64,000 nucleotides of DNA, taken from Macrostomum hystrix (lineage: Eukaryota; Platyhelminthes; Macrostomidae). The position numbers were made by a program, and so were the translations under genes. Position 1 is the stretch's first letter; the number at the start of each line of letters is the position of its first letter. The notes under the pieces are model-generated. The model ran no database searches. It was not told the DNA's origin and saw only the letters and a program-made list of their open reading frames with translations. This document shows, piece by piece, positions 53,901 to 63,408 of the stretch. The stretch covers positions 930,001-994,000 of the forward strand of contig CATNEN010000028.1 in assembly GCA_950097015.1 (NCBI GenBank), given 5' to 3'.

Positions 53901-56087
53901 GTTCAGTCTGTATCGAACCCCTTTCAGAATGTATCGAACCCCTTTCAGTATGTATCGTACCCATTCCTGCTGCATCGAACCCCTTTCTAAATGTATTAAA
54001 CCCCTACCTGCTGTATTGAACCCCTTCCAGAATGTATTGAACCCCTTCCAGAATGTATCGAACCCCTTCCAGAATGTATCGAACCCCTTCCAGAATGTAT
54101 CGAACCCCTTTCAGAATGTATCGTACCCCTTCCAGATTGCATCGAACCCCTTTCAGTATGTATCGTACCCATTCCTGCTGCATCGAACCCCTTTCTAAAT
54201 GTATTAAACCCCTACCTGCTGTATTGAACCCCTTCCAGAATGTATTGAACCCCTTCCAGAATATATCGAACCCCTTCCAGAATGTATCGAACCCCTTCCA
54301 GAATGTATCGAACCCCTTCCAGAATGTGTCGAACCCCTTTCAGAATGTATCGAACCCCTTCCAGAATGTGTCGAACCCCTTTCAGAATGTATCGAACCCC
54401 TTCCAGAATGTATCGAACCCCTTCCAGAATGTATCGAACCCCTTCCAGAATGTGTCGAACCCCTTTCAGAATGTGTCGAACCCCTTTCCAGAATGTATTG
54501 AACCCCTTCCTGATATTATCAAACTCTTTCAGATTCTTGCAAACCTCTTCTAGATTGTCTCAAATCCCTTCCAGGCTGCCTCACACCTAATATTTTCGCA
54601 GCTATCTAATCTATATGCTTGAATATGCGATATGCTTCCATGCGCAATTATACTAAAGAGAAAACTTATTTTTACTGATTGCACAATCGATTTCTAGCTT
54701 TGTTAATGAAATGAAAGTGTCGTGAATATTTTGTCAGTCACATTAGCGACTATTGGCATCCAGAAGGAACATTTTGCGCCATCTAACTTCATTGGCTAGC
54801 TAATTACATAAATAATTAAATTTGGTTTTCCTGGTTTTAACACTTCATGTTGTGGCGAGTAGGTGCTTGAGAATTGGTCTTTAGGGAAGATAAGTGGAAT
54901 AGGGAATAGGGACTTACGCTTGCGAAAACAAGAATAGACAATTAAAAGAAATAGACCTTGCGGAAATAAATATTTCAGGGTGATACTCGTACTAGACTGA
55001 CACAACAATTAAACACATTAAGAATATATTCCCTAAACTTTAGATTCAAGACAATATATGTTGCAAATGGAATAAGTATATTGATTCATATACGAGTACA
55101 ATTAACTCTAAGGTCTGTAGATTCAAGTAGAATATATTCTAAAGTCTGTAGATTTAAGTATTATAGAATAGATTCTAAAGTCTGTAGATTCAAGTAGAAT
55201 ATATTCTACAGTCTGTAGATTCAAGAAGAATAGATTCTAAAGTCTGTGATTTAAGTAGAATAGAGTCTAAAGTCTGTAGATTCAGATAGAATATATTCTA
55301 AAGTCTGTAGATTCAAGTAGAATATATTCTACAGTCTGTAGATTCAAGTAGAATATATTCTACAGTCTGTAGATTCAAGAAGAATATATTCTAAAGTCTC
55401 TAGATTCAAGAAGAATAGATTCTAAAGTCTGTGATTTAAGTAGAATAGAGTCTAAAGTCTGTAGATTCAGATAGAATAGATTCTAAAGTCTGTAGATTCA
55501 AGTAGAATATATTCTACAGTCTGTAGATTCAAGTAGAATATATTCTACAGTCTGTAGATTCAAGTAGAATATATTCTACAGTCTGTAGATTCAAGTAGAA
55601 TATATTCTACAGTCTGTAGATTCAAGTAGAATATGTTGACGCCGCCCCCTCCGCAGACCACGAAGGCCCGTACGCGGCCACGCCTGGGCCGATGGGTGCC
55701 TACGGCATTCGGCGCTCCGAGTCGCGCCGCGGTCAGCAGCCGTTCGAGGAGGGCGCTGAAGAGGCGGACGCCTTCTCCTACGGCAGCTACGGGGCCTACC
55801 AGGGCGCCGGCGAGTCCTACGACGAGTCAATGCCGCCGCCATCGTCTCAGCAGCAGCAGCAGTATAGACGCGGCGGCTATCAGCCGCAGTTCCGCGGCCC
55901 GCCACCGCACGGTCAGAAGCGCGGTTGGGACGGCGCGCCGATGGCCCCAGTCGGAGGTCCGCGGCCGTGGGGCGGCGGCCCGCCAGGTGGGCCCAGATTT
56001 TCCGGCGGCATCGGCGGCGGGCAGATTCGGCCAAGGCCGCCGCATTTCCAGCAGCAGCAGCAGCAGCAGCGAGGCGGATGGCGCTGA
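41941..56087 (+). CDS. WDR33: WDR33, pre-mRNA 3'-end processing factor
   Basis: Eleven exons: 41941-42066, 43445-43513, 43604-43708, 43798-43893, 46657-46808, 48416-48513, 49382-49508, 50583-50927, 51351-51648, 53234-53681 and 55657-56087. All introns are GT-AG and phases match; 764 aa. The N-terminus has the conserved basic stretch [16 protein letters not shown], which in human WDR33 (as part of CPSF) helps recognise the AAUAAA signal. A seven-bladed WD40 propeller follows: [126 protein letters not shown]. Then come an RGG/glycine block (about 420-470), [12 protein letters not shown] (compare human IPAQFQQAWMQN) and a G/P/Q-rich tail with polyQ. It is shorter than human WDR33 (1336 aa). Every intron longer than 800 bp contains a private minisatellite. 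Confidence 0.95.
42080..43325. repeat. Minisatellite, 34-bp unit in WDR33 intron 1
   Basis: About 36 copies of a unit containing TATCAGTGCC(A/G)GTAGAGGAT and TAGGGAAGGTGTGT. Subtypes differ at CCAGT/CCGGT, GGATT/GTATT and GTGTG/GTGTA. It starts about 15 bp after the donor and stops about 120 bp before the acceptor. Confidence 0.93.
43960..46640. repeat. Minisatellite, 28-bp unit in WDR33 intron 4
   Basis: Over 75 copies of AATCAATCACTTCATTACCA plus AATCCTAG or AATCCTAA. AAA/AGA subtypes alternate irregularly, and blocks of several units recur, for example around 45100-45320 and 45630-45850. The left part is degenerate, and the array is interrupted at 44111-44530 by a foldback element. The array fills almost the entire 2.76-kb intron. 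Confidence 0.93.
44111..44530. mobile_element. Foldback/MITE-like element inside the intron 4 array
   Basis: About 420 bp with imperfect terminal inverted repeats: left CCCGCTAAAAAATAAGGATG, right-end reverse complement CCCTGTAAAAAATTCGGGTG, about 75% alike over 32 bp. The flanking array sequence is consistent with a 2-bp CA duplication. An internal inverted repeat GAAACCGCCGAGGAATC (44316-44332) pairs with GATTCTTCGGCGGTTTC (44379-44395), and GTGTTTCCAG pairs with CTGGAAACA nearby. ORFs inside are short and on both strands; no transposase. Confidence 0.65.
47036..47605. repeat. Minisatellite, 22-bp unit in WDR33 intron 5
   Basis: About 25 copies of GATTTTAGGTGAAGCAGTGA plus GA, with TTTAAGGTCAAG subtypes. 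It lies in the first half of the intron; a SINE lies in the second half. Confidence 0.92.
48050..48265 (-). mobile_element. tRNA-derived SINE (family 1), minus orientation, in WDR33 intron 5
   Basis: On the minus strand, a B-box region GGGGTTCGAATCGCAGC, then GGTGCTTTAGCAAAACAC, GGGTGGGTCTGGCGGCCAC and the palindromic CAGTCCGCGGACTG that corresponds to CAGTCCATGGAC in other copies. Confidence 0.6.
48560..49275. repeat. Minisatellite, 20-bp unit in WDR33 intron 6
   Basis: Over 30 copies of ATAACATATTTCTAGGAAAT, nearly perfect at 48760-49250, with diverged units (CACCGTATATTTCTAGGAAA) at the left edge. The gradient from diverged to homogeneous indicates expansion towards the right. Confidence 0.93.
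49560..50570. repeat. CT-rich higher-order array in WDR33 intron 7
   Basis: Variants of CATCTCCCATCTCACCTTCTGT and CATCTCCTATCTCACCCTCT arranged in longer blocks of about 200-240 bp that recur from about 49670, 49930, 50105 and 50300. It runs to within 15 bp of the acceptor, so it also supplies the polypyrimidine tract. Purines other than A are rare on the + strand. Confidence 0.9.
50963..51070 (-). mobile_element. SINE fragment (family 1 body) in WDR33 intron 8
   Basis: CAGTCCATGGACTGGGAAGG and neighbouring sequence resemble the 3' body of the other family 1 copies in reverse orientation. The tRNA-like head is not visible. Confidence 0.4.
51795..53228. repeat. Minisatellite, 29-bp unit in WDR33 intron 9
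   Basis: About 49 copies containing CCGAGTGGATTAACGCAGCA and TCCCCATCT, with recurring multi-unit blocks (the CACATCCCCGAGTAGATTAA variant recurs at about 52201, 52320, 52691 and 52840). The last unit merges into the acceptor tract CCCCACCCTTCAG of exon 10. Confidence 0.92.
53700..54545. repeat. Minisatellite, 21-bp unit in WDR33 intron 10
   Basis: About 40 copies of AACCCCTTCCAGAATGTATCG (21 bp) starting about 20 bp after the donor. Several subtypes (TGCTGTAT, TTTCAGTCTGT) are at the left, and a block of about 220 bp is duplicated (53935-54020 resembles 54155-54240). All three frames are open (MYRTPFR and similar), producing false ORFs. Confidence 0.93.
55100..55640. repeat. Minisatellite, 31-bp unit at the 3' end of WDR33 intron 10
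   Basis: About 17 copies of a unit containing AGTCTGTAGATTCAAGTAGA and the palindrome GAATATATTC. It ends about 20 bp before the acceptor of the last exon. It is unrelated to the 21-bp array in the same intron. Confidence 0.92.
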
Positions 56088-56188
56088 GTTATCGATTAGC
56101 ATTGCTGATTAGATGACGAGTCACAGTTACTCCCGCTGTTTACCTAAGTTATTTGCTGTTTTACCTTTTAAAAAACTGCGCATTCAAA

Positions 56189-56194
56189 AATAAA
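56189..56194 (+). terminator. Polyadenylation signal candidate for WDR33
   Basis: AATAAA about 100 bases after the stop codon of WDR33, in CAAAAATAAAAAAC. It is the first such hexamer downstream. Confidence 0.55.
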
Positions 56195-56444
56195 AAACTA
56201 AATACACATGGCGATAAAATGCAATTTAAAATATCACCTTCAACTACAAATTGTATAATCGTATTAATTTGGGCTTGTAAATATATTTCAGCTGAGATTT
56301 GAGGATTTTTTAAATCCCGGTTTTGCCATGCTTGACGCACTCCAGACTGCTCGATAAGCTAGAATTTATTGGCTATTCAAAATTCGCTTTCTTGATTTTT
56401 GTTCAAATCACTTAGTATTCTGAATAACTACATGTTATTCTTCA

Positions 56445-57545
56445 GTTTCAATCCCGGTCCTCAGATTGGTCATTTATCAATCCCGGTCCTCAGATTGGTC
56501 ATTTATCAATCCCGGTCCTCAGATTGGTCATTTATCAATCCTGGTCCTCAGATTGGTCATTTATCAATCCTGGTATTCAGATTGGTCATTTATCAATCCT
56601 GGTCCTCAGATTGGTCATTTATCAATCCTGGTCCTCAGATTGGTCATTTATCAATCCTGGTATTCAGATTGGTCATTTATCAATCCTGGTCCTCAGATTG
56701 CTCATTTATCAATCCTGGTCCTCAGATTGGTCATTTATCAATCCTGGTCCTCAGATTGGTCATTTATCAATTCCGGTCCTCAGATTGCTCATTTATCAAT
56801 CCTGGTCCTCAGATTGGTCATTTATCAATCCTGATCCTCAGATTAGTCATTTATCAATCCTGGTCCTCAGATTGGTCATTTATCAATCCTGGTCCTCAGA
56901 TTGGTCATTTATCAATCCTGATCCTCAGATTGGTCATTTATCAATCCCAGTCCTCAGATTGGTCATTTATCAATCCCAGTCCTCAGATTGGTCATTTATC
57001 AATCCCGGTCCTCAGATTGGTCATTTATCAATCCTGGTCCTCAGATTGGTCATTTATCAATCCTGATCCTCAGATTGGTCATTTATCAATCCCAGTCCTC
57101 AGATTGGTCATTTATCAATCCCAGTTCTCAGATTGGTCATTTATCAATCCTGGTCCTCAGATTGGTCATTTATCAATCCTGGTCCTCAGATTGGTCATTT
57201 ATCAATCCTGGTCCTCAGATTGGTCATTTATCAATCCTGGTCCTCAGACTGGTCATTTATCAATCCTGGTCCTCAGATTGGTCATTTATCAATCCCAGTC
57301 CTCAGATTGGTCATTTATCAATCCTGGTCATCAGATTGGTCATTTATCAATCCTGGTCCTCAGATTGGTCATTTATCAATCCTGGTCCTCAGATTGGTCA
57401 TTTATCAATCCTGGTCCTCAGATTGGTCATTTATTAATCCTGGTCCTCAGATTGGTCATTTATCAATCCTGGTCCTCAGATTGGTCATTTATCAATCCTG
57501 GTCCTCAGATTGGTCATTTATCAATCCTGGTCATGAGATTAATTT
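56445..57545. repeat. Minisatellite, 29-bp unit
   Basis: About 38 copies containing ATTTATCAATCCTGGTCCTC and AGATTGGTC. Because 29 is not a multiple of three and stops are absent, a 394-codon false ORF arises. It follows the WDR33 3' end by about 250 bp. Confidence 0.93.
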
Positions 57546-58120
57546 TTTTCAAACCTAGTTTGTCCTCAGACCGACCATTTTAAATCTTAGTCCTTTTTTC
57601 CCGTTCTGCTCCTCAAAATGCTCAGGTTGGTCGACCGCACTACAGAATTTTTGTTGTAACCTAGATATTATACTAACAAAAGTACATCCCGGTTAGCGAA
57701 AGTTGTCCCGACAGTTGCCGCCCAGCGGAAGCAACTGCTTTGCTTTTTGTTTTAGCAGGCAATTCGTTGGTTTGATGTTCACTAGATGAACAGAAATAAA
57801 GTATGAAGATGGGATGTTGGATGAGCTGCACTAACTACTATAGGTGAGAGCAAACACAGGTTACGCTTGGACCATTTCATCTCATATTCTCTTTCAGTAA
57901 TCCCGTTTTCGGCTGCAACAAATGGAGACATGGAGTGGCTGAATAAACTTTCCAGCTTGGTTTGGTGTCTGTTCTGCCTGTACTAAGCGTCATCGTTGAC
58001 AGGTTTTAACACAATTGACCCTGTCCCGTGCAAATGGACTGCCGATATACTATTTCAGCTCCTAACAGCTGTCTGTAGTAACTCGGTTTACCCCTTTTCA
58101 GATTCGCTTTTGGGCTAAAT
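57546..58120. other. Unique spacer
   Basis: Mixed composition with no ORF or structure of note. Confidence 0.4.
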
Positions 58121-58850
58121 AAATTTGCTCGCATTTCACTCTGATTTCAAGTCACTCTTCGACTTCCCGTCAACTATCTCTCTAGGTCACTCTGGTCACT
58201 CTCGCTCACTCTTTAGTTCACTCCTGGATTTCTCTCTCTCACCCTCTGTAGGCCACTCCTTGATTTCACTCTTTATCTCTTTAGTTCACTCCTGGATTTC
58301 TCTCTCTCACCCTCTGTAGGCCACTCCTTGATTTCACTCTTTATCTCTTTAGTTCACTCCTGGATTTCACTCTTCAAGTCACTCCCTAGTTCACTCCTAG
58401 ATTTCACTCTAAGTCACTCTCTAGTTCACTCCTGGATTTCACTCTTCAAGTCACTCTCTAGTTCACTCCTGGATTTCATTCTTCAAGTCACTCCCTAGTT
58501 CACTCCTGGATTTCACTCTTCAAGTCACTCCCTAGTTCACTCCTGGACTTCACTCTTCAAGTCACTCCCTAGTTCACTCCTGGATTTCACTCTTCAAGTC
58601 ACTCCTAGTTCACTCCTGGATTTCACTCTTCAAGTCACTCCCTAGTTCACTCCTGGATTTCACTCCTTAAGTCACTCTCTAGTTCACTCCTGGATTTCAC
58701 TCTTCAAGTCACTCCCTAGTTCACTCCTGGATTTCACTCTTCAAGTCACTCCCTAGTTCACTCCTGGATTTCACTCTTCAAGTCACTCCCTAGTTCACTC
58801 CTGGATTTCACTCTCGAAATCACTTTCCAGTTCACTCCTGGATTTCGCTA
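58121..58850. repeat. Minisatellite, 37-bp unit
   Basis: About 19 copies containing TAGTTCACTCCTGGATTTCA and CTCTTCAAGTCACTCCC. It is related by the GTCACTC...CTAG/TTTCACT words to the 33-bp array beginning at 59.56 kb. Confidence 0.9.
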
Positions 58851-59560
58851 TAGTTGTTTTACTCCAAATAGTGAAGAATGCATAATTTGGGTAACTTGTC
58901 CAATACGAAAGTGCTCTTATGATATTTAGTATTTCAAAAGTTTCTTGCGTAGTGTCCGCTCTCTCATGTCCACCCTTCACGTAGCCATCGCCGCAATATT
59001 GGAATCTTCGAATAGCGAAATCGATTAAGTCCAGCTGGCTTCCTTGGGGCGTATGCTAATGAGCCGGCGCCATCGTCACCTATAATTATGCAGCTTACAG
59101 ACAATTTCTTCCTCTTGACTGTATGCCTTGGCTTCATATTTATGCACTTGTGTTTTCCTATTCCCGGATATGAATTTTCACACAGTGCACTAAACCAGCC
59201 ATTTCGACTGCAGCAACTGCCGCCAATTCAATTCCTCCTGTTTTGGCCGTGTAGAAATAGCAGCAGCATTGGAAAACCTTGGAGGATGAAGGATACTTCT
59301 TATTGAATGAGTCCGATGGCAATCTGTGTTGCTGTCAGATTCAACAAAAACTTTTCTTAGGGCCGAACATCCGGGCTTCTTTCTCTCTGTGATTTCATGC
59401 GACTCCTGTAAGATAATATTTCTTAGAAATACTGTGGGATTCAATGGCGGATCGATAACTGTCAGTGCGGCGTCCAACTCTAAAATCTTTCCGAAAAAAT
59501 TTCCCGCGACTTATCATTCATTCAATAGCATGTGATCGGAGATTGTAATAACTCTTGTGT
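58851..59560. other. Unique island between two related arrays
   Basis: About 700 bp of unique DNA. ORFs of about 70-95 codons are open on both strands across 59190-59535 and look protein-like in composition, including the minus-strand words VIDPPLNPTVFLRNIILQ. I do not recognise either and see no good start or splice sites. It may be an exon, an old mobile-element fragment or chance. Confidence 0.3.
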
Positions 59561-60800
59561 CACTCTGGGTCACTCTCGAGATTACAGGGCACTCCTAGAT
59601 CTCACTCTCTTGTTCACTCTTTGATTTCACATACTCACTGTCTAGGTCACTCTTTTATTTCACTTACTCACTGTCTAGGTCACTCTTTTATTTCACTTAC
59701 TCACTCTCTAGGTCACTCTTTTATTTCACTTACTCACTGTCTAGGTCACTCTTTTATTTCACTTACACACTGTCTGGGTCACTCTTTTATTTCACTTACT
59801 CACTGTCTAGGTCACTCTTTTATTTCACTTACTGACTGTCTAGGTCACTCTTTTATTTCACTTACTCACTGTCTAGGTCACTCTTTGATTTCACTTACTC
59901 ACTGTCTGGGTCACTCTTTGATTTCACTTACTCACTGTCTAGGTCACTCTTTTATTTCACTTACTCACTGTCTGGGTCACTCTTTTATTTCACTTACTCA
60001 CTGTCTGGGTCACTCTTTTATTTCACTTACTCACTGTCTAGGTCACTCTTTGATTTCACTTACTCACTGTCTAGGTCACTCTTTTATTTAACTTACACAC
60101 TGTCTAGGTCACTCTTTTATTTCACTTACTCACTGTCTAGGTCACTCTTTTATTTAACTTACACACTGTCTGGGTCACTCTTTTATTTCACTTACTCACT
60201 GTCTAGGTCACTCTTTGATTTCACTTACTCACTGTCTAGGTCACTCTTTTATTTCACTTACACACTGTCTAGGTCACTCTTTTATTTAACTTACACACTG
60301 TCTAGGTCACTCTTTTATTTCACTTACACACTGTCTAGGTCACTCTTTTATTTAACTTACACACTGTCTAGGTCACTCTTTGATTTCACTTACTCACTGT
60401 CTAGGTCACTCTTTTATTTAACTTACACACTGTCTGGGTCACTCTTTTATTTCACTTACTCACTGTCTAGGTCACTCTTTGATTTCACTTACTCACTGTC
60501 TAGGTCACTCTTTTATTTAACTTACACACTGTCTAGGTCACTCTTTTATTTCACTTACACACTGTCTAGGTCACTCTTTTATTTCACTTACACACTGTCT
60601 AGGTCACTCTTTTATTTCACTTACACACTGTCTGGGTCACTCTTTGATTTCACTTACACACTGTCTGGGTCACTCTTTAATTTCACTTACTCACTGTCTA
60701 GGTCACTCCTCTATTTCACTCTCTCACTCTCTAGGTCACTCCTCGGTTTCACTCTCTCACTCTCTAGGTCACTCTTTGATTTCACTGACTCTTTATTTCT
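59561..60800. repeat. Minisatellite, 33-bp unit
   Basis: About 36 copies containing GTCACTCTTTTATTTCACTT and ACTCACTGTCTAG, with TTGATTT, TTTAACTT and TGGG subtypes interleaved. As 33 is a multiple of three, one frame encodes HSFISLTHCLG repeats, but there is no flanking gene signal. Confidence 0.92.
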
Positions 60801-60897
60801 CTCTCTCTCTCTTCCATTTCCTTCTCAATCACTTCGCAGAGTGATCTGCAGAGTGATTTCACACCTTCACTAGCTCTCTAGGTAACTCTACACAAAC

Positions 60898-61089
60898 TTG
60901 TTCACTTATTTACTTTCAAAGAAACATGAATTGGTTCAATTGTGTTCGATTGGTAAAGCTAAGCTCGAAAAGTGCACCGCACAATGGGTATGCGACCCCG
61001 CAGAAAAAAAGCTAGTGGAAATGGAAAGTCAGATTGTATATAATTACTTCGAGTATTGGTTTTTCACGTCAGATAGGATCTATATTTAA
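60898..61089 (+). CDS. Short ORF, possible exon, doubtful
   Basis: About 63 codons open to TAA, reading KAKLEKCTAQWVCDPAEKKL in its middle and VYNYFEYWFFTSD near the end. No ATG lies at the left edge, but TTTACTTTCAAAG at 60910-60922 could be a splice acceptor. The composition is protein-like; family not recognised. Confidence 0.2.
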   Translation: MFTYLLSKKHELVQLCSIGKAKLEKCTAQWVCDPAEKKLVEMESQIVYNYFEYWFFTSDRIYI

Positions 61090-61227
61090 TTGACAGCAAT
61101 TTATGAACCTGCAGACACTTTTAAAATTATGGAGAATAAATTCTTAAACAGAGTCAAGCTGTAGCATGCTGTGTGGATTGCACTGAAGCTAATATATAAT
61201 AATTAGATTATATATTGTAGTTGTAAA

Positions 61228-61676
61228 TGAGACAAGAATAGGAGAGGGGGAGAATATGGAAAGGAGAGAGGAAGAAGGAGAGGAGAAGGATGAGAGAGGA
61301 AGGAGGAGAGGGGAAGGAGGAGAGGGGAAGGAGAGGGGAAGGAGAGGGGAAGGAGAGGGGAAGGAGAGGGGAAGGAGGAGAGGGGAAGGAGAGGGGAAGG
61401 AGGACGGGTAAGTAGGAGAGAAGGAGGATAGAAGAAGGATGAGAGGGGAAGGAGGAGATGAGAAGGAAGAGAGGGGAAGGAGGAGAGGGGAAGAAGAGGG
61501 GAAGGAGAGGGGAAGGAGGAGAGGGGAAGGAGAGGGGAAGGAGAGGGGAAGGAAAGGGGGAAGGAGGAAAGGGGAAGGAGAGGGGAAGGAGGAGGGGGAA
61601 GGAGGAGAGGAGAAGGAGGAGAGGGGAAGGAGGAGAGGGGAAGGAGGAGAGGGGAAGGAGGAGAGAGGAGTGGGAG
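61228..61676. repeat. Polypurine tract, GGAGAGGGGAAGGA-type array
   Basis: Nearly 450 bp of almost pure A/G on the + strand with only a handful of pyrimidines, in variants of GGAGAGGGGAAGGA. Mirror-symmetric purine runs are capable of forming intramolecular triplex (H-DNA). Confidence 0.9.
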
Positions 61677-61980
61677 ATACAATACTTTTATATAATTGAG
61701 TGTTAACAGATTTTAGGCAATCGGAGAATCAGACACAGGCTGGGCAGTGGCGCATATATTGCACAATAGTCCAAATTCAGTTCCACTGTAAAGCAAGATG
61801 ATTGGCTGATCCCGAAGCAGCACATAAGTGGCCTCTCTAACTTGACCGAATATGTATGCAATGCGAAACACTTTGCTGCCACTTTAGCTGTGGATCGGCT
61901 CACAAGCAAATTTTGAAACATATTTTGTCAAGTATCTCAGCAGCAATATAGTTCTGGGACCCATTGCTTTCTAACGCTGT
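61677..61980. other. Unique spacer
   Basis: No repeat recognised. It precedes a possible first exon at 61981. Confidence 0.35.
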
Positions 61981-62013
61981 ATGCAATGCAAGCTGACGGA
62001 GGACATCAACAAG
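61981..62013 (+). other. Possible first coding exon of a gene running out of the window
   Basis: ATG followed by 11 codons (MQCKLTEDINK) to the donor AAG|GTGAGG, about 50 bp before a large tandem array. The arrangement mimics the array-bearing introns of WDR33, but a single short ORF with a donor is weak evidence. Confidence 0.2.
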
Positions 62014-62064
62014 GTGAGGCTAATAAACATTAAATAGGTATTTCCTTTTTTATTAACTTTAACT

Positions 62065-63408
62065 GTCCTGAAGGTATTGAGATTGGATTGGATTGAGAAT
62101 AGACTGAGATCAGATTGAGAATAGGCTGAAATCAGATTGAGTATAGGCTGAGATTGGATTGAGAATAGACTGAGATCAGATTGAGAATAGGCTGAGATCA
62201 GATTGAGTATAGGCTGAGATTGGATTGAGAATAGACTGAGATCAGATTGAGAATAGGCTGAGATCAGAATGAGTATAGGCTGAGATTGGATTGAGAATAG
62301 AATGAGATCAGATTGAGAATAGACTGAGATCAGATTGAGAATAGACTGAGATCAGATTGAGAATAGAATGAGATCAGATTGAGTATAGGCTGAGATTGGA
62401 TTGAGAATAGAATGAGATCAGATTGAGTATAGGCTGAGATTGGATTGAGAATAGAATGAGATCAGATTGAGAATATACTAAGTTTATATTGAGAATAGAC
62501 TGAGATTAGATTGAGAATAGACTGAGGCTGGATTGAGAACATACAGGGATTAGATTGAGAATAGACTGAGATCGGATTGAGAATAGACTGAGATTAAATT
62601 GATAATAGACTGAGAATAGACTGTGTTCATATTGAGAATAGACTAAGTTAAGATTGAGAATAGACTAAGTTTAGATTGAGAATAGACTAAGTTAAGATTG
62701 AGAATATACTAAGTTAAGATTGAGAATAGACTGAGCTCATATTGAGAATAGATTAAGTTAAGATTGAGAATAGACTAAGTTTAGATTGAGAATTGACTAA
62801 ATTTAGATTGAGAATAGACAAAATTAAGATTGAGAATAGACTGAGGCTGGATTAAGAACATACTGAGATTAGATTGAGAATAGGCTTAGATTGGATTGAG
62901 AATAGACGGAGATTGGATTGAGATTAGACTGAGATTGGATTGAGAATAGACTGAGATTAGATTGAGAAAAGACTGAGATTGGATTGAGATTAGACTGAGA
63001 TTGGATTGAGAATAGACTGAGATTAGATTGAGAAAAGACTGAGATTGGATTGAGAATAGACTGAGATTAGATTGAGAAAAGACTGAGAACAGGCTGAGAT
63101 CAGATTGAGAAAAGACTGAGATTGGATTGAGATTAGACTGAAATTGGATTGAGAATAGACTGAGATTGGATTGAGATTAGACTAAGATTGGATTGAGAAT
63201 AGACTAAGATTGGATTGAGAATAGACTGAGATTGGATTGAGAATAGACTGAGATTGGATTGAGAATAGACTAAGATTGGATTGAGAATAGACTGAGATTG
63301 GATTGAGATTAGACTGAGATTGGATTGAGATTAGGCTGAGATTGGATTGAGAATAGACTAAGAATGGATTGAGAATAGACTAAGATTGGATTGAGAATAG
63401 ACTGACTT
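62065..63408. repeat. Minisatellite, about 22-bp unit
   Basis: About 60 copies of GATTGGATTGAGAATAGACTGA-type units (22 bp) with many subtypes (ATCAGATTGAGAAT, GTTAAGATTGAGAAT, AGATTAGAC). It is less homogeneous than the other arrays, with subtype blocks. Its right edge is the 3' end of a LINE. Confidence 0.9.

Noticed and set aside
56399-57583. 394-aa ORF with SILVLRLVIYQSWSSDWSF-like repeats
   Set aside because: A 29-bp stop-free array yields the same peptides in all three frames; no flanking coding signal.
59561-60091. 178-aa ORF of HSFISLTHCLG repeats
   Set aside because: 33-bp in-frame satellite; no start context, no flanking exon and other subtypes interrupt it.
61203-61706. Proline/serine/leucine-rich and glutamate/glycine-rich ORFs
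   Set aside because: Translation of a polypurine/polypyrimidine tract, open by composition only.
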